This document shows, piece after piece, positions 12,001 through 24,900 of a stretch of DNA of 64,000 bases. The stretch comes from Nymphaea colorata (Eukaryota; Streptophyta; Magnoliopsida; Nymphaeales; Nymphaeaceae). Below the pieces are notes generated by a model. That model did no database searches. It was not told where the DNA came from and saw only the letters and a program-made list of their open reading frames with translations. The stretch covers positions 10,726,802 to 10,790,801 of the forward strand of contig NC_045145.1 in the NCBI RefSeq assembly GCF_008831285.2, written 5' to 3'. The position numbers and the translations under genes are program-made. Every line of letters starts with the position of its first letter. Position 1 is the stretch's first letter.

Positions 12001-12747
12001 TCTATGAGATTTCAATGTACCTAAGAACATACAGAATCTAATAGTAGAATGTCGATTAGTGCCATTTATCCTTCTGAAAAGATAGCTTGGATAACCTTTC
12101 AATGACTTCTCACTTGTGCTCTTTCTGTTGTTAGGTTGGCACAAAACGTGATCAAGTTACTGTGGATGCCACCACAAATAGGATCAACACGCTGCTCTTT
12201 GAGGTGTACCAGTGTTCAAAGCAAATTTCTATTTCAGTGAACTATCTCTTGTTGCAACCTTGTAATTTTCTTCATTTTGTTATGCCAGGTGCAATCTTTG
12301 AGAATGAGTGGATCTTGTGCTTTGAATCTATGTGGTGTTGCATGTGGACGGGTTGATATTTTTTATGAACTGGGTTTTGGTGGCCCTTGGTGAGATTCTA
12401 AGTTATTTATTATGTATTTTAACCATTTCTCATAATCGACTATAAACTTTCATGTACAGGGATGTCGCTGCTGGGGTTCTCATGGTTCAAGAAGCAGGAG
12501 GCCATGTCTTTGATCCGTAAGAATTATATGGTTATTGTAGTTTGATCTTATCATTTTGTCATGATGTTATGATGTCTTCCATAAGACATCGGTTTTAGCA
12601 TTATCTTTACCTATTGCAGAGTTTGATATTGTCCTATGTTTCTCCTTCAGATCAGGAGATGATTTTAACCTAATGTCTCAGCGGGTTGCTGCGTCAAATG
12701 CACATTTGAAGGACCTCCTTGTTGATGTTCTAAAGAAAACTGCATGA
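7900..12747 (+). CDS. Inositol monophosphatase (IMP), 3' six coding exons
   Basis: The enzyme hydrolyses inositol monophosphates to myo-inositol; plant IMPs also act on L-galactose-1-phosphate (ascorbate pathway). Coding exons read directly are 7900-7954, 8067-8110, 12135-12203, 12289-12389, 12460-12516 and 12651-12747 (TGA stop). All introns are GT-AG, phases match, and no stop or frameshift is present. Together they encode about 140 C-terminal residues: [86 protein letters not shown], which includes the metal-binding Asp of the WD.AAG signature; [10 protein letters not shown]; and [15 protein letters not shown]. The N-terminal half, including the WIVDPLDGTTN metal site, was not found, so the 5' exons should lie left of position 1 behind a TE-filled intron. 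The second visible intron is 4.0 kb and full of transposons. The alternative, a 5'-truncated copy, cannot be excluded, although the clean splice sites argue for a working gene. Confidence 0.9.
8490..8870 (-). repeat. LTR-like remnant in the IMP intron
   Basis: The block around 8717 (ccaatgtctagagaactagc) matches blocks at about 7450 and 10050, and the flanking order (spliced-leader-like A-rich tail, then related ctagcca repeats) is the same, so this is a diverged copy of the same LTR family. A + strand tggtatcagtg at 8479 resembles a PBS but no coding body adjoins it. No clear termini were found. Confidence 0.4.
8871..9839. other. Intron DNA with TA and TG microsatellites
   Basis: This is intronic sequence of the IMP gene. 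It contains a perfect TA run at about 9018-9060 and a short TG run at about 9096-9109. A reading frame at 9528-9776 has no recognisable similarity and normal intron composition. Nothing else is supported. Confidence 0.6.
9840..10233 (-). repeat. 3' LTR of the Copia relic in the IMP intron
   Basis: On the + strand the segment ends cctaaca and is followed by cccacttgag, the reverse complement of a polypurine tract. That is the arrangement expected at the 3' LTR of a - strand Copia element. The block ccaacgtctagaaaactagc is shared with the LTR-like copies at about 7450 and 8717. The outer boundary near 9840 is approximate. Confidence 0.5.
10355..11015. mobile_element. hAT-like MITE with GC-rich GGGTACGG ends
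   Basis: A 661-bp non-coding element flanked by a perfect 8-bp duplication ggtaattc (10347-10354, 11016-11023). The ends are imperfect inverted repeats: CTCTGTCACACGGGTGC against the reverse complement CTATGTCACATAGGTAC. Both subterminal regions are made of repeated GGTACGGG motifs, in opposite orientation at the two ends, and the interior is AT-rich with atatatg runs. It has inserted in the RNase H part of the Copia relic. The 8-bp duplication suggests hAT; a Mutator-like origin with a 9-bp site is possible. Confidence 0.75.
11140..11846. mobile_element. hAT-like MITE, TACGATA family, copy 2
   Basis: A 707-bp element flanked by gttgcaac (11132-11139) and gttccaac (11847-11854), an 8-bp duplication with one mismatch. 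It starts CAATGTGATTCATAA and ends with the reverse complement of CAATGTTGTAAAAGG. Its left third carries the same atcgtgcgatatg/cgtatcgtacgatac palindromes as copy 1 and its right end has acgatacgtcatg. Excision restores the Copia RNase H reading across KPSKLCWN / [10 protein letters not shown]. Confidence 0.75.
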
Positions 12748-14375
12748 TTACTTCTCATCACCTTATGTCTCAAAGGTTATTTATTAACTTGTGTCTTGAA
12801 CAAATTGAGTCGATGTTTCCAAGTCCTTTTTGGTCTCCATCGCAGAAGTTTCTATTTCCATTGTGCATTTTTGCCAGTACATTAGATGTTACATGATGAC
12901 CATTGGATATTCTATTTCTTTGCTCCGAGTTCTTCTTTGGCATTTCTATTAAATTTTTATCTTTAATATATTCCTGGATATTATACATGTTCAAGCTCAT
13001 CAACACATTGCAGTTATAGAGTCTAACAGTGAAACACCGATGCCCATCATTTGTGTACTTGATTGACTTGCAAAGCTTCAAAACTAAAATGTAGGACTGT
13101 CAAGGCATAATCAGCTTGGTGGACAAATGTAAAGTTGTTCTCTGAAGTTGGACATACAAGTGTTTTGCTCCATAAATGAAAGGAACAAATTTTTGATAAT
13201 AAGATCGAGGATCTAATTAGGTTAGTAAGTCCTGTCTTGATGGAGTGTGGAAGCTGGATAAGACCGATGAAAACCACTCGAGTGTTGCCCTTGGTTCCAT
13301 GGCGCTTGGCCCTGGTTTGTCAGTAGGTTGTGTCCTTTCACCATTGCCGGGTGGTTGCTGGGGGTAGAGGTGGTGGGTTTTGAAAGGCCTGATCTGGTCG
13401 AAATTTCTAAAAATATATTTACTGACGGCTACTGAAATGCATCATAGTGTGTGCACTCATTCATGATTTGAGTTCGAATTCCACGTTTTGGTCGTTTTAG
13501 GCATCAAGATGATGAGGTTTAAGTTGGACTTAAAGAAAAAGTAAATGAGAAACATACTGGTGTTTTTGAGACTTAGATATGTTTTGCAAGAAAATTTGGT
13601 TTCATAGCGGCTTCAAAATGAATAATTTAGATCATGGATCAGATCTAGACTCAAACCTGAGTCTCTTATCCAAATGCCAAATTATTGAGAAATTATAGAA
13701 ATGCCCTTTATAGGTGGTGACAACCTTGTTTTCGGGAGTAGGGAGCATTTTTGGCTTTTTAGAAATCAATGTGCCATAATAGGTTTTTGGCAAATTTTAA
13801 ATCAAATTCAACGAGTAAAAACCCTGAAGCTAGAACCGTGGGATACATCTAGAACTTGAGAGAATGCTGGTTTCTGGTCGTCTTCTTCCTCAGGTGCTCG
13901 AGTTGGTCAAATTACTCCATTCATCGACATTGTTGAATTGGTCGGATGCTTCCGCCCATTTTTCTGCATTGTTTTTTGACATTTTTATTCCTTCCATTTT
14001 TTGTCTTCTTTCTTTGCTGATTTTGCATGAATATGAAGGAGAAAGTGGAACTTACTTCTCACCATGAATTGGTCGAGTGCCAGCTGTGGTGGATGACATT
14101 CCTTGGTCATGATCACTTCTACTTCTTCCACATTTTGTACCCTTATTGCCGTAATTTCCTAGAACTTTTTGTTGCGCTAAAACGTCAAAAACTAGAGATG
14201 AAAACGTATGTACCAGGTCTTCCAACTCTTGGTGATTCTTTTCTTGTAATTTTCTTCGTTGGAAAACTTGTGTAGGTATTCTTCTCACCCTTTTAGTGTC
14301 TAGGAGTTTGGGTTCTCAAGTTTAGTTTGTCTAACTTATTGTAGTCTTTATTTTTCTGCAATTTTTTGGGCCGTT
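12748..14375. other. IMP 3' UTR and intergenic DNA
   Basis: The first few hundred bases after the IMP stop should hold the 3' UTR and poly(A) site, but no strong signal could be chosen. Beyond that are AT-rich sequences with short open frames on both strands that lack recognisable protein motifs. No element termini were found. Confidence 0.5.
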
Positions 14376-14900
14376 TGACAGCAAAGAATTGTGGAATAAG
14401 AAAGATGTTTCCAGAAACAAAATTCTGGAAACAGTGGAATGGGAATAAAATGCATATTTCTGCTTGTTTGATACATCTGGATTTACGTCCCTGGAAACAA
14501 GTTTCCTTGTTTGTTTAAAAGGCTATTGAAAAAGGGATGGAAATTAGAATGGGCGGACACAAAACCATGTTTTTTGTTCTTTTCTCTCCACTGTTCTCTC
14601 GTCGTCACCATGGAACCAGTGGAACCTGACCGGTTGGCGATCGGTGACCAACGATCGGCTACTGGTGATCGACGACAAGCGGCGGGCGACAAGCAAACGA
14701 GAAAACCCATCGCAGGTGGGTTTTCTCATTTTGTTTCTTTTCTGTTTTTGATTTTTTTTTTTTTTACATTGGAAAACCGATGGCCAATGCCGGCATCGGA
14801 GTAGGGAAACACAGATGAGAAAAACCGACACTGATGCCGAAGAAAATAAAGGCCGACGCCATCCTCTGATCTCTCTATCTCTCTAGTCTCTGGAGATCGT
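14376..14900. other. Possible miniature element with gggccgtttgacag start
   Basis: gggccgtttgacagc at about 14368 resembles the outer ends of several plant DNA transposons, and an internal imperfect palindrome follows (ccagaaacaaaattctgg). A locally GC-rich patch (14600-14720) with tgatcggtgac-like repeats lies inside. No matching inverted end or target duplication was found, so the call is weak. Confidence 0.3.
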
Positions 14901-16329
14901 CGAGGGTTTCTACCGTTCGCAGGAAAACAAAATCAGCAGGCAAGTGATACTAGAGAAAATACAGAAGATAGCTCAGACGATAGGGATAGCTTAGACGCCT
15001 CAAGTTCTTCCTCAGTCTGCCTCCTTCTTGTGCTTTTCCTTCGCTGTCTTTAAAGTGGCATATGATAGTCGTGGATTGCTCCATGACCAACTATGATTCC
15101 AAATACGGGATTTACGATGACAACAACCCCTCACCATAGAAAAATCCACCACCATTTTTTGAAAATCTGCAGAAAAAAATTAGGAGTGATGCGGTACAGG
15201 GTTCGGCGTCCTACAAGCCTTAATCCGGGGTAATCAAGATAATGATTGAGTTATGTTTTTCTAATGTATAAATGCCTGCCTATCATGTAACATAAGACCC
15301 ATCAAAGAGAAAGAAAGCAAACATTATAGGTTTTTGAAAGGAGAGGATTAATTTTGAAAAGAATGATGTCTAGGACTAAATTTTGAAAGAGGGTTTGAAG
15401 AAAACCCTAGGTGGATTTTGATAACTATTTCCTCATTAGGTCCATGCATCCTAATCTATATGATGCATGACTTTGGACATTGATTTTGACAATAAGGTTG
15501 GTAATAGACTTTCCAGAACGGATTTGATAAAGGCCTTGAAAATCTAGTTTGAAATAGGCTTTCACAAAAGAGTTGAAAATTTCTTTGAAATAGGCTTGAA
15601 TATGGGAAAGGTGTTCAAGAGTGGACACTGCAAATAGGTTATTTTGAAGAAGGCTTTTGAAATAGAATTGCCGAAAATGGACATTCGAAATAGGGGAAAT
15701 TGGGAAAGGTTTGGGAAGGATTTTGGAGAGAGTTTGAGAGTGGTTTTGGAAAAGAAATTCTGAAAAATCAAGTGATTTTGGAAGTATTCTGTAAAAGACG
15801 GTAATGGATTCAAGATTATTTCCACAACTATATTTTGACCTATTATGTTGATTAAGCACTTGAAAACCTTTTGAAAGAGGCTTTGAAAACTATGAATGGT
15901 TTTTTCTAAAGTGTGTGTTAGAAGGCATTAAGGAGACCATGATCTTCTCAATATTTAGGTTTTGACCAACCATATAGATTTGGTTTTAATTTCCTGAAGT
16001 GTGTGTGAGTCCATAGTTGAAAATTTTGAAACCAAGTGTTTGAGGATGTATGAACAAATCACAACATACTAAGCACAAAAACAAACTATATGCATATGCT
16101 ATCTAAACTAAAGCAGTGAAAAGTAAAAATTTCATTATTCTTTTCTTTTCCTTACAATGTACATTGATCTTTGAAAAACAAGGAAAAGAAAATATAGGAA
16201 GAAAATAAATGAAAAGCTGCACAAGGAACGAGTAAGGTTAGTCGCCCAAACTATATATAAAATTTGAAATGAACTCAATGACATAAGGTCAACAATGAAT
16301 GAAACCTTCGCCTTTGCTCATTATATACC
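14901..16329. other. Non-coding DNA with purine-rich gaaatagg repeats
   Basis: No gene was recognised. From about 15520 to 15790 one strand has short recurring motifs (gaaataggc, ttttgaaa, tggaaaag) that open frames on the other strand by chance. These look like low-complexity retrotransposon DNA. Confidence 0.5.
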
Positions 16330-17520
<1,191 letters not shown>

Positions 17521-18084
17521 GCCGGGGAAATCATTTTTAGTACTTGCTACACTCTGAAAGCTCCTGCAGAGCTCAATTTTTGTATATACATTATACATAC
17601 CTATACTATACTATACACACACACACACATGTTACGTATGTGTACATTATACAAAGTACGTATATATGTAATGCAAATATGTTATAATATGTTATTTGTT
17701 ACGTATTAGATAACATTATGTGTGTATAATATATGTGCATATCATGTATACATATATACTATTGTTACAATTTATACTATTATATGACACGTTATATAAT
17801 GTAATATATATATATATATGGCATATATATATATGCCATATTAATATATTATATATGTTATAGCATATATACACATATATTATAGTATATGTATATATTA
17901 TATAGATATGTTACGTGCATATAATATATATAAGTTATACATTGCGCATATGTTATAACATATATAATATGTAACATATATTATCCATATATATTTTATG
18001 TTATAACATTGTATAATATATATGTAATGTACATATACATTCTAACAATATTACATATATGTGTATATATGTAGTATTAAGTTG

Positions 18085-18126
<42 letters not shown>

Positions 18127-18479
18127 CGCATATAATGTATACGTATAACACATATGCATATATTACGTGTTACATACATATGTACATGTATAGTTACATA
18201 CATATACATTTACATATTATTATATAATATACATATATAATACAAATACACGCGTAAAATACATATATTATATATGCATACATATATAGTAACACATATT
18301 ATACATATGTAATATACATATGTTATAACATATGCATATAATGTCATATAATGTATACATAACATTATAGTATTGTATGTTAATATACATATGCACACAA
18401 GATATCCTATGTAATATATACACATAATACTTACATATATGTGTATGTATATACATATATAACACATATATTATATATG

Positions 18480-18735
18480 GGGTGAGTGAATGATGGTTCT
18501 AGTAATCTAGAGTCACCCAGCCATCTAACCAAGACTGTCCATTTAAATCAAATACATTGTTGAGAGATGAGAGAAAAACAAGGAGAAAAATGTGTAAACT
18601 AATATTAGATGGTGGAAATTCCCATCACCTTTTTCTCCTTATTTTTCTCTAAACAGTCCATCATGTTGGATCAAACCGTGCATATTAGATGGATGAGTGA
18701 CTCTGAAAAGCTATAGTTGTCATTCAATTTCCCAT
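18480..18735. mobile_element. Hairpin MITE inside the TA-rich block
   Basis: About 255 bp with long imperfect inverted ends: ggggtgagtgaatgatggtt, agagtcacccagccatctaa on the left match the reverse complement of the right end (agagtcactcatccatctaa, ttgaatgac). The homology continues inward (gactgtccat, aggagaaaa), so the whole unit could fold as a hairpin. A second partial copy follows at 18785-18930 and a related half near 56400-56480. No target duplication can be defined in the surrounding TA repeats. Confidence 0.6.
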
Positions 18736-18784
18736 TATTCACATATACACACACATATATATGCTATATACTATTAGCATATAT

Positions 18785-18930
18785 AATACGTAAACTAATA
18801 TTAGATGACGAAAATTCCCATCACCTGTTTCTCCAAACAGTCCATCATGTTAGATAAGATGGTGCATATTAGATGGATGAGTGACTCGAAAAAGCTAGAG
18901 TCACCATTCAATTTCTATTATACACGTGTA
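18785..18930. repeat. Partial second copy of the 18480 MITE
   Basis: gtaaactaatattagatg, aattcccatcacct, aacagtccatcatgtta and gcatattagatggatgagtg repeat the right half of the element at 18594-18735 in the same orientation, about 195 bp downstream, followed by the same cacacacatatatatg tail. It lacks the left half. It looks like a local duplication of the MITE's right side with its flank. Confidence 0.65.
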
Positions 18931-19069
18931 CACACACATATATATGTACATATATATAGCATATATATATGATATATACTATTAACATATATAATATGTT
19001 AATACATATATAATATTGTATTATATATTGTACATATTGTAATATATAATACATGAAATACATCTTATG

Positions 19070-19126
<57 letters not shown>

Positions 19127-19964
19127 ATACGTACACATATGTACATATTAACTAATATATACATATATATAATTATATATACATACTATATATATAATTG
19201 TATAACAACTATGACACATTATATACGCACTATATACATATACATATAATATACCTATATACATGTATATAGGTATACATATATATACAAATAATATAAG
19301 TTATCTGTATATATTATATAATGTAATATGTACGTATATAATAACATATTGTATATGTCACTATATAAGTGTATATGTATATAACATAGTATATTTGTGT
19401 ATAATATAATCTGTAACATATTATATAACATGTATATATGTTATACATACATCAATATATATATATATGTTATACTACATGTAGTATAATATAATATAAT
19501 ATAATATAATATAATATAATATATTATATAGTATAATATATGTATATACATACATAGTTATATATATTATATGCACATATAGCATGTATGTATTATATGT
19601 ATACACTATATAATATATACATATAGTACCTATACAACATATGTTTTATATATATATATGTGTGTGTGTGTGTTTGTGTGTACATATATATGTATATTAA
19701 AACATATATGTTATAATATACTATATATGTTGTGTATAGATGTAGTATATATATATAATTTATGTAATATATTATACATAGTATATTACATATACATTAT
19801 GTGCATAAATATAATAAATTATCCTATATAATATATATACGTATATTACATATATGGCATATGTATATGTACATATAATATATTAGTAATTTGTAGTATA
19901 ATATGTGTATATGTACATAATAAACCACCTATATATTATGTTGTATATTTATATATGTATATAT

Positions 19965-20009
<45 letters not shown>

Positions 20010-20575
20010 CATGTACATATGTAATATGTGCATATACATATACTATATATGTAATATACGTATACATATTATATAGTATAATATATCATATTTATGCACA
20101 TAATGTATATGTAATATACTATGTATAATATAATGTATTATATATGTATATATGTACACATATATGTATATATGAATGGTTTAATATATTATATATACAT
20201 ATATACTATGTAATATATGTTATATAATGTACGTATTACTATATATATATATATAATTCATTTATTATACATATATATTACAATATACGTATAGGTATCT
20301 TATACATTATAACATAATATATGTGTAATATTATGTTATATATGTACATAAAGAGATTATATACGTATTATACATATAACGTAAAATATGTATACAATAT
20401 GTTGTACATATATACAATATATATGCATATTATATAAATATATTATATATTGTTATAATATATAACTATATTATATATATACATATATATATACACATAT
20501 AATATACAATATATTATATATATACGTCATACGATATATACACATACGTATATTATATACGTACAACATTACATG

Positions 20576-21961
20576 TTACCTATGGCTTTCACGGTCGTTT
20601 CACTCTACTAAAGCTTTTTTCTTTTGTTGATAAATTACGTGCACCTTTTGGCACTTGGAAGTATGACTCCTTAAGTGTCTTTTTCATTTGTATTTTACGA
20701 AAATAAAGCAATAAGCAATAGTTGATGCCAACCAATGAGAAACTACATTAGTCCAAAAATTTATATACCGTGTAAGTTGAATACCGCAAGAAAGAAAGTA
20801 AAAACAAAACATAAGCCACATTCATGATTTGTAATTATGTGCCATTTTTTCCCCATTGCACCCATTTTCCAAAGCAATCATAATTCTCTTTTGTATCCAC
20901 ATCCATTTTCTAGATATCCCTTAAAGAAAGTAATCCGCATGAAATGCCACAAATGCACCCAACCCTCTTGAACAAATTGGGTACCAACTCCTAGCAGTAG
21001 AAGCTTTTTCTTCCATACAGTTACCAGCCAAGTGGAGAACATGTGTGATGCAAATCCCCTCCCACTAATCTTTGTCGAACTCGGATAAGAGCTTTGAAGC
21101 TTTGCTGCAAAAGGGGGAGGGGCCAGGTTTATTAAATTTTCAAATTTCAAAGGACAATAGTTGAAGCAGTCAATAGTTCAATATTTGAAAGCTGAGTTAT
21201 AAAAACTTGTTCTCTCTAAGTTCCATGGTTTTGTAGTGTTCCTCTCATCAAATATTGATTCTGTAGTGTTTTCTTCCCTCAAATAATGCCTCTAGCAAAA
21301 CACTAGGTTGACACTACGGCCTGTTCATGATTTAGAAACGAATTAATGCATAGTTTCCAACAATGTGTAATCCATTTGAATAGATACATGCTGAAGGAAG
21401 ATAATTTAAGCAACCAATTGAGGATGTTGGATGTTTGCAAATTTGGAATGTTAATATTTCACTACTCATACCTGCAATTTCTTTTGTAGACATTCACATG
21501 TATATGGTCCCAAATGACGCCGGCTATTCTAGATGCCCTAGCACATATTTAGTGATTCTACTTTGTAACAAAAGATGAAGGAATATAGTTCTCTGTTTCA
21601 ATTCAAAGAACCATTAAAAGATTCTACGTAGTAGGAACTATGAAGGAAAATCCCATCTACAAGAGAGTAAGTTTACCTTCTAACAAAAGATAAACGCGTA
21701 GATTTCTCCAACGCAATTTAAAGAGACCATTAAAATTTTCCGATGCTGCAAGAACTTGGAAGAAAAACCTTCCATATCTCCAATAAATAGTGAAATGATG
21801 AGTTAGACAAGAAAAGAAGCATGCCATTCAAGCCTTGGTGAAACTACCATCATTGCAGAATGCTAGTGCTGGTTCTTGAGTACTTTCTAGTCGTTCATGA
21901 ATGAGAGATTGCCCGTTCTCCACATGAATTATAAATATGTGAATAGAACAAAAAAAATCAT
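20576..21961. other. Unique-looking non-coding DNA
   Basis: About 1.4 kb of ordinary composition between the TA block and the satellite. No protein, splice pattern or element end was recognised. The frame at 20878-21150 has no family motif. Confidence 0.5.
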
Positions 21962-24900
21962 ATGACAACACAACTACTAGATTCTTTTTCCGATACACTC
22001 AATATGAAATAATTTGTTGGCAAAACAAATTACAATAATGCAACTATTAGATTTGTTCTAGGATACACAAATAAAATGATGTTTACTAGGACGTCATAAG
22101 TACTCAAAAAATTTAAATGCGACAATGACTATGTATGGACTACTTTTACAATAAAATGTGTTTACTAGGAGGCGATAAGCTATTGTATAAAAAATCATGC
22201 AATAACACAACTATGAGATTTGTTTTATGATACACTCAAATAAAATTGAATTTACAAGCACACAATAAGCACAAAAAAGTGTGCGGCAATACAACTGCAG
22301 GACTTGTTTTATGATACACACAAGTAAAATTATGTTTACAATGACACAATAAGTACTCGAAAAAATTAAATGCAACAACGACACTGTATGAAGAGGTTTT
22401 ACAATAAAAAGGCACTTAATAAGAGGCAATAAGTGGTTAGACACAACAAATTTCGATAAAACAACTACATAATTTGTTTTATGATACACTCAAATAAAAT
22501 TGTGTTTACAAAGACACGATAAGAACAACAATTTGGGCGATAATGCAACTGTAGAATTCGTATTATGATACACTCAAATAAAATCATGTTTACAAGGATA
22601 GGATAATTTAAAAAATCATGCGATAATGTAGCTATAAGATTCATTTTACGATACACTCAAGTAAAATCATGTTTACAAGGATGCAATAAGCACTCTGAGA
22701 AGTGCAACAATGACACATTATGGACTGGTTTTGCGAGAAATGGGATTTACTAAGAGGCAATACTTAGTATGACAAAATAGATTGCGATAACATAACTGTA
22801 CGATTCATTTTATTCTACACTCAAATAAAATTGTGTTTACAAGGACAAGATAAACACAAAAAATCCTACAATAACACAGCTGCAAGATTCATTTTACAAT
22901 ACACTCAAGTAAAATTGTGTTTACAAGGATGCACTGACACTCGAAAAAATTACATCCGACCACGATGTTGTATGGACTGCTTTTATGATAAAAAGATGTT
23001 TACTAAGAGGCAATAAGCTGTTGGACTAAACAAATTGTGATAACACAACTGCAATATTCATTTTACGATACATTCAAATAAAATTGTCTTTACGAATACG
23101 TGATAAGAACAAAAAATCATACGATAATAAAACTGTAGGATGCATTTTTTGATACACTCAAATTAAATCGTGTTCATAAGGACGAGACAAATACTCAAAA
23201 TTATAAATGCAACAACACTGTATGGACTAGTTATAGAATAAAAAGGCGTTTACTAAGAAGTGAAAATCTGTTGGTAAAATAGATTGTGATAATGCAACTA
23301 TGATACACTTTAATAAAATCTTGTTTAATAGGACATGATAAGCACTCAAAAAAATTAAAGCAACAACTATGTATGGATTGTTTTTATGATAAAAAGCATC
23401 TACTTGAATGCGATAAGCTGTCAGACAAATTATGCGATAACGCAATTACAAGATTTGTTTTATGATACACTCAAATAAAAACATATGTACAAGCACACGA
23501 TAAGCACAAACAATTGTGTGGTAATGCAACTACATGATTTGTTTATGATATACCTAAGTAAAATCATGCTTACAACGACATGATAAGCACTTGAAAAAAT
23601 TAAATGCAACAATGACATTGTATGGATAGGTTTTACGATAAAAAAGACATTTAATAAGAGACAACAAGCAGTTAGACAAAATATATTGATAACACAAGTT
23701 TGTTTTATGATACACTCAAACAAAATTTTGTTTAAATGGACATGATAGGCTCTCAGAAAAATTAGTTGCGACAACGAGACTACATGGATAGGTTTGACAA
23801 TAGAAATGCATTTACTAAGAGGCAATAAGTAGTAGGATAAAACAGATTGCGATAACGCAACTACAAGATTTGCTTTTCGATATGCTGAAAAAAGTCATGT
23901 TTACAAGGACATGATAAGTACTTATAAAAATTAAATGAGACCATGACACTGTAAGGACTGGTTTTATAATAAAAAGGCGTTTACAAAGAACCGATATGCA
24001 GTTAAACAAAATAATGTGCGATCACACAACTACTAGATTCATTTTACAATACACTCAAATAAAATTATCTTTACAAGAACACAATAAGTACAAAAAGTTG
24101 TGTGATAACCACTGCATTATTTGTTTTACGATACACTCATGCAAAATCATGTTTACAAGGATGTGATAAACATTGAAAAAAAATAAGTGTGAGAATGATG
24201 CCATGGACTCGTTTTATGATAAAAAGGCATTTACTAGTAGGTGATAACTAGATGAAAAAAACAAATTGCAAATAACACAACTTAGGATTGGTTTTAGGAT
24301 AGACTAAAAAAAAAATCGTGTTTACAAGGATGCGATAGGCACAAAAAATCGTCTGATTAGGCAACTATAGGATTCATTTTACAATTCACTCAAATAAAAT
24401 CGTGTTTATAATGATGCGGTAAGCACAAAAAAGCATGTGATAACGCAACTGCATTGTTCATTTTATGATATACTCAAGCAAAAGCATGTTTACAAGACTG
24501 CGATAAGCACTCAAACAAAATTAAATGCGACAATGACCTTGTATGGACTGGTTTCATGATACATTAAAAAACATGTTTACAAGAATGTGATAAGCAGTTA
24601 TAAATACTAAATGTGACAATGACACTATATGGACTGGTTTTAGACAAAAAGGTGTTTACTAAGAGGCAATAAGCAATTGGACAAAACATACTGTGATAAT
24701 GCAATAGTGGGGATTCACTTTATGATACACTCAAATAGAATTGTGTTTTCAAGGACGTGGTAAGCACTCAAAAAAATTAAATGTGACAACGACACTATAT
24801 GACTGGTCTTACAATAAAAAGGTGATTACCAAGTGGTGATAAGCAATCAGCCAAAATAGATTATGATAAAGTGACCGTAGGATTTATTTTAGGATACACT

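Larger units (their letters stand above)
10234..12105 (-). pseudogene. Copia RNase H relic split by two miniature elements
   Basis: With the insertions at 10355-11015 and 11140-11846 removed, the - strand gives a C-terminal Copia RNase H in order. First LKGYPSYLF, then [14 protein letters not shown], the damaged catalytic region, [63 protein letters not shown], and a degraded tail next to the LTR. Gag, protease, integrase and RT are missing, so this is a 5'-truncated element inside the IMP intron. Homology ends about 30 bases from the splice acceptor at 12134. Confidence 0.75.
17560..20575. repeat. 3-kb TA-dominated low-complexity block
   Basis: This is almost wholly alternating purine-pyrimidine DNA: ta, tata, catata, atgtat. 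Pure TA runs lie at about 18090-18124 and 19074-19121, a TAATA run at 19483-19520 and a CA run at 19971-19995. Open frames here encode only Tyr/Ile/Met/Cys-rich peptides and are artefacts. Two non-repetitive islands (18480-18735 and 18785-18930) interrupt it. Confidence 0.85.

Noticed and set aside
14483-14831. Overlapping open frames on both strands in a GC-rich patch
   Set aside because: Low-complexity repeats (tgatcggtgac-like) explain the openness, and no family motif was found.
15425-15859. 144-codon - strand frame rich in Phe, Leu and Ser
   Set aside because: It follows gaaatagg/ttttgaaa simple repeats and overlaps another equally open frame.
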